A stretch of 64,000 bases of DNA from Serinus canaria. Its lineage: Eukaryota; Chordata; Aves; Passeriformes; Fringillidae. The notes below the pieces were generated by a model. It did no database searches, was not told where the DNA came from, and worked only from the letters and a program-made list of their open reading frames with translations. Shown here piece by piece: positions 34,701 to 47,484 of this stretch (positions are counted from its first letter, which is position 1; each line of letters opens with the position of its first letter). Both the position numbers and the translations under genes were made by a program. The stretch covers positions 248,001 to 312,000 of the forward strand of contig NC_066321.1 in the NCBI RefSeq assembly GCF_022539315.1, given 5' to 3'.

Positions 34701-37700
34701 GGATAACATGATTACTTTTCAAAAGGGAGTACTCTAGAAGAGCAAATACCTCAGGCATCCTGTTGTATTGCGCAGAACGAGGGAAGTCTGAAATTTAATT
34801 TTATGATCGTCATCAAAGGAGGAGCTGTTCCATCCTGAGTGGGGCACTATCACAGTGTTTGTCAGCGTGGACAGAGCATCTCTAATGATTGTCATCTTCA
34901 CGGCATCACATGAAGACAAGTTCCAGAGAACCCCTTAGAAGACATTTCCAGAGCAGAAAAGTCAGCAGAGACTTGGCAAGCAAACATGAAGCAACACTGA
35001 GACAACTCAAAAGACATTACTTTAAATATGTGATGTGATTCTAGAGCAGGCAGAATGTGGAGAGCCAGCATCCAAAAAGGAGGAAAGCAAGGTGAACAAA
35101 GAGAAAAGTGGAGGAGGGCATGGCTTTGGTTTGGTTTTTTGCCAATGATAAGGATGGTCTGCCCTGACATTCCTGCTACTTCGCACCATATGCCAGGGAT
35201 GTCAGGTACTGAGGAGCAGAACTGAACATAGAAGAAGGGATATAAAAGTCCTACAGAAACTTTCTTCCTGGAAACAACAGTAACATGTCCAGAGCATGTC
35301 CCATCCATCCATCAGCTGCATGTAACTGCTATACATCCATCTTTTATCCTCGGGCAGAAATCCTGCCCAGCAAAGTTTCCATACATGACATTCAGATACA
35401 GAAGTATGAAACCTGACATAAATTACCAGCACAACTGCATATACAAATAACATACTGAACAGCATTGAATCTTCTTTTTCATGATAAAACACAGCCTAAA
35501 TAATTTTTCTGAAGAAGTCATCCCTGATTATAATTCGGATTTAATACCATACACATTTACATAGTTTGGATGCATCTCATGAATTCTGCAAGATCTTGTT
35601 TAAAACTGTTGTCAAGAAAAGATAAAAAAAGCCGGTAATAAAATGAATGTTCAGAATCACTAAAGAAACACCTGCTGTGTGTGCAGGAGACTCATATGAG
35701 GGAAAATAAGTGGAGCTTTAGTGCAACTACCCTCAGCATTCACTTCTCCCAATGACTCTACACTCTGTGCTGTTTTATCTGATCAAGATAAGTGTCTAAA
35801 AAAATACCTTGCATTACAGCTCTCTGCTAATTTCCCTTCCAAGCTTACCTGTCACCAGCTCTTTGACCTCAGCATCGACTGACTTCCTCAGCAGCCGCAG
35901 AAGGGCAGGTATCCCTCCCACGTTCTTCATGGCTATTTTGTTCTCATCAGTGGACTTTCCATAAACGAGGTTCCTCAATGCACCACAGGCATTCTTCTGA
36001 ACCTCCAGGACTCTGTGATCCAGGAGATCCACCAGGTGCTTGATACCTCCTAGCCTACAGACCTGGAAAGTGGAATGTCAGGACCATCAGCACCCACTGA
36101 TCTCACCCACCTCACTCTACAGATGTAACAGACTTTTTGTTTTTATGAGAACAGTACTTCCCATTCTACTTCCAGAAGAAACAGCTGCTGAAGCTTATTG
36201 ACTTGACTGCTACATGGGACTGAACCTCTCCCTCCACCCCACTGGAACGGCTGAGGGTCATTTTCAGACATTTGTGTTCAGAGAATTGTTATTGCATCAG
36301 TTTTGTTTCCAGTTTTAAAAGTAATTTCCTATACCCAAAATATGTTTTTAGGGAATATTGGAAATAAGAGCTGATTATCACTGTGATTGTCACCAGACCA
36401 TCAAAACCACCACCTTTTCATCTCCCAGCAACAGTGAATTACGTGGGCTACCTTCTTACAAAAGCTGAACCAACATTTTATTAACATAAATAAAATTTAT
36501 ATTGAAAATAGTATCTAGCACACACCCACAGAGCATGCAAATGAAAAAGCAAATTCCCTCAAATCAACAGGTCACAGCTGCTTCGCAAAAACAGCAGGTC
36601 TTTGAATGCAAAGTTTCAAGAGATTTCAATAATAATCTGAATGTTCACTCAGATGTATTCTGCCCCCACATCACAGTGGCATCAACAGTTTCCTCCATGT
36701 TTCTATAGGGTTGAGCTCCTTTGCTTTGCCTGGCAGCTCACACATTCCCTATGATGCCTTAAAATGCCTTGATAAAAACCAGTGAAAGCACTCCAGAGCT
36801 CCTGGTTGTTCTTGTCTCCAGTCACCAACAGGTTACACATAGCCAGGCTCTGGCAAACCTGCTTTAGAGTTCTGCTGGATGACAACTTTAAGGCAAAAGA
36901 TTTCCATAGAATTTCCATGCAGCTCTTATGACAGGAAGAATCTGAGTGTGCATAATTACAACCCCCAGGCACTTCAATATTAGCATCCACCTGGTACGCA
37001 CAGGAACACAGGAGGGTCACAAATACTGTGTCATGATGAAAAAAAAGGGAAGAGGCAAGAGCCTAGTCTTCCTGTACTGGTGCTCTGGAGGAGCAGCAGA
37101 AGCAGCACCCACCTCTGTTTTCACTTTGTTATCCCCGAAGCAGAGGTGCTGCAGATAGGCAGCTGCGTTGGCCTGCACCGACGGGAACTGGTGCTGCAGC
37201 ATGTGAATGACCTCAGGCAGCTCTGGATCCCGCCACGCAAACTCCCTTCAGTGGACAGCACACAGAGAGAAGGCGTTACTCAAAGGACAGAGATTTACTA
37301 ACCACAAGTACTGGGGCATCTTAACGGCTGTCCAGCAATTCAGATTTGTTCTGGAGTAAGAGGGCTAGAAGGAAACCCAGGTATCATGGGATAGCAGTGG
37401 GTCACATCACCTTTTGTTCTTCCAGCTGGAAAAGGACACTATATCCAGTGTGCTTCAGTTGGCTCATGGACCGCTCAAATACAAATAATCACTAAAGTAA
37501 CACCAACTCAAACGTTTCAATCTACAATAAATCTCCTAAAAGTTAAATATATAATGCAAAAGATACCCCCTCAACAGTGCTGCTTAGGGGCATCATTTCT
37601 GCACAACGTTTTTCTCTCAGTGCTTAATGTTCTCCCTAGGCAGAAGCCAATTCTACCTCAACAAAACCTGCACATCCTGAAGTCTTATTGTCAGAATCAG

Positions 37701-40700
37701 ATGGAGGATGTTTGCTTGATTTGAGTTATTCATGGATTGTAAATTTAAAATCATTAAATAATATCTCCTTCATTAAACCATAATGATTTTGTGCAGACCA
37801 ATCCTGGAAAAGTCATGAAATGTGCCCAGTTTGTAGATTTAGAAACATAGTAATTAATATTTGTTGGGCCATTTGCCTTCTGTAAAAAAGAACTGGAGGG
37901 GGATAAAGTAGTATCTTAAGTTTTCTCAGGCTCGAAAATCCAAGTAAACAAAAAACCTAAAACAAACCCAAAACCAAACTTCCAAAACAATCAATCAATC
38001 AATCAAACAAACAAACAAACAAACCAACCACCCCACCAAAAAACCAAAAACCAAACCCAAAATAAAAAAAAAAAAGGAGCAAAGTATGTTCCAAGAACAG
38101 TAGCTGGGAAGCTGTTCCAGGACTAATGCTGGCCTGGCCATTCAGGTCTCCCCAGGACTCCCAGTCACACAAAGGGGAAGCTCAGGTCTGTGCCCACTTT
38201 GAACTGCTCAACAATTCAGAGGTTTATTTCTCCATACTAATGACAGGAACACCCTAGGGGAAATTGGCTTTCTAATAAAACTAGTTGCTTTCCCTCTCAT
38301 TCCAGAGTGGTGCTTCCTAACAGCCCACTCTGACGCTGTGTAACACGCTCCCCTGCCACAGCACATCAGAAACTGCAACTGATTAAATGTAAGGTAAAAG
38401 CTATCCCTCTGTAATAATTATTCCTCTGTAACAAGTTAAAAAGGTGCATCAGCAGTGACAACTGAGTCAGAGTTTCTTTAAAGTTCCTTGCTATGAATGG
38501 GAAGCATCCCTGCTATAAATAACTCTCATTGCCACCATATCAGAGCAGGCAGCCTCCAAACTTTACTACCTAGAGGTAAGATTATCCTGTTAACATCATT
38601 TGGATGAATGCACCATTCAAATAAATGAAACTAATTCTGTCTCTCGATATCTATTAACAAATTAAAAATATCAATTTCCACTAATAAGTAGAATAACAAA
38701 ATCCATTAAAGCAGCATTTTCATTGCCGAGATGACAGGACTGGCCCAGACTAGACAACTGCCTGGTGCTATGAGCCTGCTGTAGATGGGAAACAGAAAAC
38801 TTCAATCTCACCATCTCTGCTTGAGGTTTCCTCAGAGCCCAGCATGCCCCTAGGACAGCCCTGGAGGCACAGCTCAGCCCAGCTCCTCCAGAATGAGCTG
38901 GTTTCTCAGTGAACCAGCAATCTGAGGAGGGACTGAAATTCCTAGTAATTCCAAATCCACACATAAGTCCTTCCAGGCTGTGCACGGCCTGGGCTTTGAT
39001 ACTCTCAGGTTAAATACAAGGTTTTAGTGCACAGTATCTAGAGTAAATGACAATGACGATACTACACTTGTCAGAGGCTCACACTATGCACAGACATCTG
39101 CAACATCCAACCAGTACTTATTGCAGAAATATGTGTGTTTAATTTCAAAATGGCACATTTATAAATAGTTTTAACACTTACTTTGGTTTGAAATTTAAGC
39201 AAGCTGTTCATAAAAAATTAATTCAAATAAATGAGGTCCGTACTTTTGAATTTTCAAGCCCCAATTCCCATTCATAGAAAGAGAAAACTCACTGCAGTGT
39301 CACAGGTTACTAAAAAATATTTTCAATAATCCAGTCAAATCTCATGAAAGTTGTGTTACCTGTAATAACTTCTCCATGAAAACAATCATGAAAGAAAAAT
39401 GTAATAATGAAATGTGTACCAGCTGTTTTTCGTCACTGCAAGAAGCAGCCCGTGCTGACTGTTGTGGCGAGCTGTGAGTGTTTAAATGCGGACGGGCCCA
39501 GCGCCGCGGGCGGGAGGGAAGCTGTGCCCTGGCTGCAGCCGCAGCCCCGGCGGGGACTTGCCTGGGGTCCTTGTGGATGCTGTCGATGGAGGGCGAGCGC
39601 GTGGTGCCGCCGTCGGGCGCGGGGTGCAGGCGGCCGTAGCCGGGCTCGGGCAGCCGGAACGGCACCGCCCGCAGCGGCTCCGCCAGCGCGGCCGCCGGGG
39701 GCAGCCCGTAGGTGTTTCTTTGGTATGTGAGGGTGCTACGCTGGCTGGAGGATCGCTGCAGGTTACCCATGCCTAGGATAAAACAGTGTCAAAACCAACC
39801 AGGTAACGAGTGCCTGCTGAAGAGGAGGGGCGACACCTACTTAACACTGCAAGCAAAAAACCCATCCGTCTTGAAAATGTGTACTGTGCTCCACTATGCA
39901 CGCTGATGGCAGACTTCAGGGAGCAATTCCTCAGTGTCCCATGCAAATGGAGACGTTAGTTACAGAAAGAAAGATTTGGTGGGATCAGACTCGTGCCTCA
40001 GCTTCCCTCAACAAGTATTTAAAGTAGGAAATGCATCCCATGCCAACAAGCAGAAATCTGTGTGCAAAGTGTTTTCAAAGTTCATAATATCAATTCACCA
40101 ACTGTATCAAAAAGGAAAAACAAGTAAACAAAAATGTATATTGTTTATATGATAGTTTGCTTTTCCTAACTACACGTACACTTTCCCTGACAAAAGGTAA
40201 AACGTGGATCACTACACAGATGAAGCTGAGCGGGTGGGGAACAGGAACATGAGTCTTCCAATCTGAACAGAGCTGTTGTGGTGGCTCTTGTTCTCCCAAG
40301 GAAAGTGGTATTAAGTAGGCAAGTAAACAAAGAATTCCAGTTTGTAGCTATATTTCTTCATTGGCACATCCTGACAAACTCCATATATTCTAGGTTGTGG
40401 AAGGCAGGAGAATTGCAAGAACTGGTTGCTCCCTCAGCAAGGAGTATTGCAGTTACATTAGCAAACATTAAAAAGGCATTTTCAAGTGTGTGAAAACATG
40501 GCATATGAATTGGACAGTTCTCTATAAATAATTCTAGAGAGTTACTTAACTAAATCACTCTCATATTTTAAGAGTTTTTGGAAACCACTATGCAGATTAT
40601 TAATCAACCTGAAAGAACAAACTGCAATGCATTACATTTTTCTCTACAGAAAATAAATCCTAATACTAATCCAATGCCTATGCTCTTCATAATACATGAG

Positions 40701-43700
40701 TGGTACTTCTATGAGATACTAGAGGAACATTTTGGTTTCAATAGACAATCCTCAGCTGTAGCATTTATCATTATGCTTTGTTGAGAAGTTGGGTAAAACA
40801 GTATTTTTACCGTGAAAGATGCGGCAGGTAATTTTAGTGTCAAGCTCTTGTTTTACTGTATTGATGAATAAAAAAGCCCCATGAACCAACTCAATTCTTA
40901 AGAGAGAGATGCATAGAGAATGCAAGAGAGGAAGCAATAAATTCTGTGTGTCATGAGCACACTTATCTGGGATGTACCCGTGCATGTGCTATCAAACAGA
41001 AAACACTCTGACCCCAGGCTGACAGTGATGAATAGCCCCAAGCATCCCCTGCAAACATCACAGGAGCCTTTTAATTCCTGCAGGTTATTTTAAGTCCTTC
41101 AGACCTAGCTTCTGTGGCCATTAACTGACACCCTCTAGTCCTTCTCCTGCACTGGCACTCCGTGTGCCCCCCTGCTCCCCGTGCCCGTGCCAGCCGGCTG
41201 GGCCAGGGCCGTCACCCACCGGAGCCGGAGCGGAACAGGGCGGCCTGGGAGCCGTGGTGCAGCTCGATGGTGCCGTGGTTGGGGCTGCGGTACACGGGGC
41301 TGTAGAACGTCCTGCCCTCGTAGATGGGGGTGATGTGCATGTCCGGGGACACCGCCGAGCGCAGCTCCTGCCCCAGCTGGCTGTGCTGGCTCGCGTACGA
41401 ACTCCTCAGGCCTGCAACCAAGCACAGGGACGTGCCCATGTGGCTCATCTTCAGCACAGCAACAGAGCTGTAAGGACTGAAGCTTCCTTTAGCCAAGAAA
41501 AGGTGTTGTTTAAAACCACCAGTTACAGAGACTTATTCATTACATTTTTTCCATTATTAAGTGGCCCATACTGAAAGGCTTGCTGACAAAGCAGCATTTC
41601 CTTGACCAAAAGTTTTGTCTACACTCCAACAACTTGAAATTTTCCAACTTGATTTCTTGGTATCATTTACAGTCTAAACCACAGAGAATAAAAGCTGAGT
41701 CAGCACACACGGTGCACAGATTCAGCAATAACGGGGTAAGTATGGACCCGACAGAAATCCTGTTGTGACAGAGGGCACAGACTAAAGGGGTTGTAATCCT
41801 GAAACTGAAACAGTCTGCAGCAGTAAGAGCAAACATCTGCTTGATAGTGGTAGCAGAAATGTAAGCACATGGAGAAAAATCTTTATAAAGGTTTAAACAG
41901 CCCATGATGTGAGTATATAAAAATAGCTATGCTGCAGCTGGATTAGGATTTTTCACCTTGCTATACATTTAATATTTCACATAAAATGTATACAGCTTTG
42001 TTGACTTCAGCATTACCACTGCAGGCACTAAAGCTTTGGCAGTTATCAAAGCAGCAGAATATGTGAAATGAGCTATGCAAGGATGATGAAATTATGGAGA
42101 TTACAGAACAACTTCAAAAGTACAATGGAGTAGTGATGTGTAAAATTAAAAATCCCAGACTCCTCCCAGAATCCCAGACCTACTCTGCCACAGTGTCTGC
42201 AAGGAAAGTTTTGGGCCATCACTAAGAAAACACATCTACAGATGGTGAGAACAGAGGACTTGAGCAAGCAGAGAGGGCAGCAGGGCCTTTCCCATCAAAC
42301 TCATTCCCAACCCCTCATCAAACTGGCATATTATTAAGTCTTGCAAATAGAGGTGAGGGAGAACACACATCTTATCTTTTACTGAGGAATGAGAGCATTT
42401 TGGAGTTTTCTGCACTATAATTGTTCAAAAGAAAAAAAACAGAAATTGGCATCTGTTTCAAAGAACACATGGTCTAACTGGAAAATCACCTTGTCTTTGC
42501 TCATTCAGATGAAGGTCAGAACAAAATCAGTAACACACAAAACTTCAAATGTAAAGTAACTTCATGTTAACAAGAACTGCCTCTCAGATGAATAGATTCT
42601 ACCTTTTAGGGCTCCATTTTAAGCCAGTATTAAAATGGTTACCCTATATTTAACTTGAAGTATGAGACAGTCTAGAAATATCAGTGGAAAAAACCCCTAC
42701 TATTCAGTGGTAATAAGCTATATATTTTAGGAAAGAACTAGACATAAAATTAGTTCCAGGCTAGTATGCTTTACTTTACGTTTAGCCTGCACACACATTT
42801 AAATGTACTTTATCTCTGAAAATGCTGACATGCCTTTGTAAGACAGAATTTAATTTAGCAACTTAAATAATAGGATTTAATTCAACGTATGGCTAGCAAT
42901 TAATAATTATAAATCCAGTATTTGCGAGGAACTTGCGACTGACACAATGTTTGACATCAGTACGTACAACTGACCCGACACCGGCACTTGTGTCCCAGTG
43001 CTACAACGTTTCATCCACAACAGCAGGACTGCATTCTGGGCTTTCTACAGCTGTGGCCGGTGCCCGTGACTCACCCGTGAGGCTATCTGGCCGTGGGGGG
43101 ACCATCCTCTCATAGATATCGTACTGCTGTCCGTACTGCTCCACGTCATGAACTGTCCTCTGCAGCGTCGTCCCCAAGTGCTGCGGAACTGCCGTCATGC
43201 CAGAGCGCTTCGGGGAAGAGGATCCCAGCTGAGTTTGGGATGGAGAACCCACTCTGGTTTGCACATCAGCGAGGGCCAGAGGAGAGCCGACCCTGCCTGC
43301 GGCCGGGTACGGGGCCGTGCCACCGCCGGGGTTGGGCTGCCGCGAGCTGAGCGAGCCCACGCGGCGCACGGCCGAGGGCGAGCCCGGCCTGTGCGCGGCG
43401 TACGGGGAGCCCGCCCGCTGCACGGGCAGCGTGGTGGATGAGTACGCGTGGCACGGCAGGGGCCTCTGCTCAGCGACGCTGGGAGAGCCGTACCCGCTCC
43501 CCAGAGACGTCCGCAGCGACCCCCGCGACGGGGACATGCTGGTGCTGACCACGTAGGAGGGGGACTGTGCTCTGGATGGCACCGAACTGACCCGTCTCAT
43601 CACACGGCTGGGAGCGGTACTTGCTGAAGGCTGTTGAAAATCAAAAACATTTATCAGTTTTATCATTTAGGTCACAGAGTGGATATTGTTCTCCTGTACG

Positions 43701-46700
43701 ATGGAGAAGTCAGCAGGAAATACACACAACTTAATGGTAAATACAGGCAGCTGGAGTGTAGCTCTTACCCTGAACCCGATTCCTTCAAGTTTCCCTGTAA
43801 CTTTTTTCTAACCAATGCTTCTTAGTATATAAAATGACAATTTAACATTAAAAACCGACCTGTTTCTCATTCTCATTTGGCTTACTATGTTAATCTTCAC
43901 CTATGCTTTCCTTCTTCACTACTCAACCACTCTGGAAACTCAGGAACAGTAAATGCAAAGAGTTCTGGTATAATCCAGAAATATTCTAACAGTTACTGTC
44001 TTACTATCATTCCATTTATTGAAAAAGGAGGGAAAAGCTAGAAACCACAGAATGTACAGGAAACAAGTAGCATCTTCCTTTAAGAACTATGCTTACATAC
44101 AGGCTAACTTCTAGGAAGGTTTTCCCCCATTTCACAATGAATTTTGAGTGAGTGATACTTTCTTGATGTGATAATATCAGTGTACTGTGCAGTCAGGAGT
44201 GCTACTTCCCTTCAGCTCCTGTGAATGACCCAGATCACAAGTGCTGATCCCAGCAAAGGAGTCTCTGCTGCAAGCCCTTCCCGCTTTGTAACCAGTGAAA
44301 GCGTTAAACAAGAACGAATTCGGTAACATTAACTCCAGCCCCTACAAGGGGGCCCAGAGTACAGCTCCTGCCTCCAAGCCCGGCCGGGGCGCACAGGGCA
44401 CTGGTCAGAGTACCTGGACTGACGTCTGCCCCTCGGCGCGCGCGCTCCTCACCACATCATGGTTGCTGAGGGGTCCGCCAAGGGAATGCTGCTGTCTGAG
44501 CTCTGCCTTGTTCAAGTTTTGGCTGTTATGGAAACTGCTTATTTCCTGGTAACCGCTGTCAGAATAAGAATTCATTTGTGTTGAACTTCTTGAGTTACCT
44601 ACAGACCCTGTAAATATGAAGCCAGCATAAGAATAAAATCATCTAACAAGTCTACCAAGTATTATATAACTATTATTTATATAACTCTTGAATTCGTAAC
44701 TGTATTGCGTTTTTATACTTTCAATATAGAAATATATTCTAATATTTAAAATGCACACAACAGACCCTCACTTTCATGGAGAGATGTCTGCTCTGGTGAG
44801 TAGAGAGTCCCTTGCTCTGCTTCTGTCCTAATATCATAGGCATTGGTGTGAACACCCTCTGACACCTGGGGTTTGCTTACACTGGTGGGCGGAGGATCTG
44901 AAAGAATAAATTGTTTAGATAAATCCAGTGTTTCACATGCAAGTTTCCTGCAAACTCAATAATGATAATTTTCTCATACATACTAATTGAGGACTTACAC
45001 CAAACAGAATCAGTTTACTGGCAGACAGGAATCATCTTCCAAACACAAAGAACAGAATGCTAATATAAATATGTGAATTTTGTTAAATGAAAGTTTTGAT
45101 GTAGCTCTACAACTCTAATTTTTCAAGCACATGTTCCAACCTACTTTAATGAAAATTTAATTGATTATCTAGTACACTCTGAAAAATAGAAACACTGTGC
45201 AACTGTGCTGCAGTGCCTAGGGGATAGCTACCCTCGTCTTAAGGGCCTGTTATCAATACCTCCAGATGTAAAAGGCTGAGGTGAATTTCATCCCTGTTTG
45301 TGTACTATGAACAGCACTTGCTGCAAATTTCTATACATATTTTTTACTTAGTAAACTAACATCTAAATATATGCCTCTTAAGCTAAGTTCAGTTCCAAGA
45401 ATGCCAGCTGAACTGTACAGACAAATGGCAGTGTTGTAAGGAAAGGCAAAGGAGGCACAGCAATGCTCCTATGAAGAAATGAAAAAGTTAGCCTGGAAAA
45501 AAAGGACAAAGATGAGGATACCGAATCAAGATTATTTTAACAGAAACATTAAGCATTCAGTTACCATGTTAAGCAGGCAGCAGAGATGCAGTGCAGAACC
45601 ACAGAACGGTTTGGGCTGGAAAAGCCCTCTGGGACCACGGAGCCCAGCTGCTCCCCCAGCACAAGGCCACCACTGCCCCATGATCCCCAAGTGACGCATC
45701 CACACTTTTCAATCCCTTTTCAGGGCTTTTCAATCCCTCCAGGGATGGGGACCCCACCCTGCCCTGGGCAGCTGTGCCAGGGCTGGACAGCCCTTCCAGG
45801 AAGAATTTCCCCTAATGTCCAAGCTGAACCTCTCTGAGGAAGCAGAGTAGGCAATGGAGGTTATGTTTAAAGGTAACACCTGAAACGTAAATTCTTGCTG
45901 CAGAAATCCATGAAAGAGCCTGGAGCAAATCCAAAGGGAACGTGCCAAGGAGCACCAGCCCAGCCCCAAGGACTGCTTGGTGGGCTCTGGGCAGTGATGC
46001 CTGATGCACAGAAATACTCTGGCTTTCACCAGTGGCTGCACACAAAATGCTGGTGTCTCAATACCTGCATAATGACCCATAAGGAACTGTCACACTAAAA
46101 ATGTTACTCAGCAATTGCTGTTATGAAGAATGCTCGAATGCTAGTCAGATTTTTTAAAAATCAATAAATCCTAGAAATCCTAGGCAGTCAGCAGTTATTT
46201 ACAGTAGTACATTCTTAGGTCAAAACTAGCTTGTAAAATTTGAGGCTAGTTATTTTACTAGGAGTATTATAACCAAATTTAATTAAGATTTAATAAGAAG
46301 TGTTACTACACTTCCATTAGTTTAATCATCAGTATGCCTAGAAATGATCCAGAGAACCAACACTGCCAGAACTGACTTCACAGCCTGCTACACCAGCTCA
46401 ACACCAGATGGTAACAGCCACCAGTGGGTGTTCCATGTTCTTTGGAATAAAACACTTGGAGGACTCGGACATTTACATTCGGATTACATCCAACTTCAAT
46501 ACTTTAATCTTTTTGTTTATCTAACACAAGGCCCTATTATCTCAGTTACTGGATATTACATGATACTAAACCAATGTCAAACTGACAATCAGTCTGGGGA
46601 GAGACACAGGAGGAATAAGGCCCAATTGTGCTGTTGAGTGCAGATGTTCCCAGGACAGAGGTTTGAGCCCAATCTCGCTCCCATCACACACTGCACACCA

Positions 46701-47451
46701 GGCCAAAGCCTTCATAGGGCTAAAAAATAAAGATTGTTTAGCCTGTTTAACAAAGGCAAGAATGCACAATAAAATGAATTGTTGCCTTTCCATCTGACTC
46801 CACTACCATAAAACAGGAAGAATGCCCTGAATAAAATAATACCCTTCATATAAATGGCTGATCTAATATTCTATTTATAGGCATCTGCAAAACAACATCA
46901 CTTTATATTTCTGTGAAAATTTCTGTATAATTCCACTGGTGCAGAAAGCAATTACAGCTACAGTCACATCTTATCATCCACTGATGCTTTTGACATAAGC
47001 CACTACCTACAGTCACAGAAAAGGTGATTTAAGGCAGTGGTTTATTCCATCTTTATCTTCAGTATTTTCAGATTACAGTTTATAAAACAACTAGTAACAC
47101 TTCTACAAAACAAAGATTCATGGTGAATTGGGGAATAAAAACCTATAATCAAACCATAATCACAGCATAAATGTAAACAGGAAGTTCTAAGCAAGAAATA
47201 GGTTTTTTTCCAACATGCCCACTTTTGAGCAGTTACTTCAGGAATGGCTACTTTGAATATAGAGATGTGTGAAATACACATCTTGGTTTGCATTAACACA
47301 TAGAGCATTGAAACAGAAGTAGAATTTTTGGCCATATCTCAAGTGACTGCTTAGCAGGGAGATGCAGAGATTTCTGAAGAAAAATACAGAAATGTGAAGG
47401 GAGAATTAAAGAACAAAATAAGAACATGAGCTGGATGAAAGAAGAAAAGAA

Positions 47452-47484
<33 letters not shown>

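Noticed and set aside
34898..35308. 136-codon minus-strand frame in PKP4 intron 10
   Set aside because: Only its far end overlaps exon 11, in a different frame, and the sequence lacks similarity to armadillo or other known domains.
39756..39772. A possible internal start (Met of MGNLQR) as the beginning of a short PKP4 form
   Set aside because: The sequence is preceded by a good acceptor (ATCCTAG) and continues the conserved frame from exon 7, so this methionine is internal. No promoter evidence was seen.
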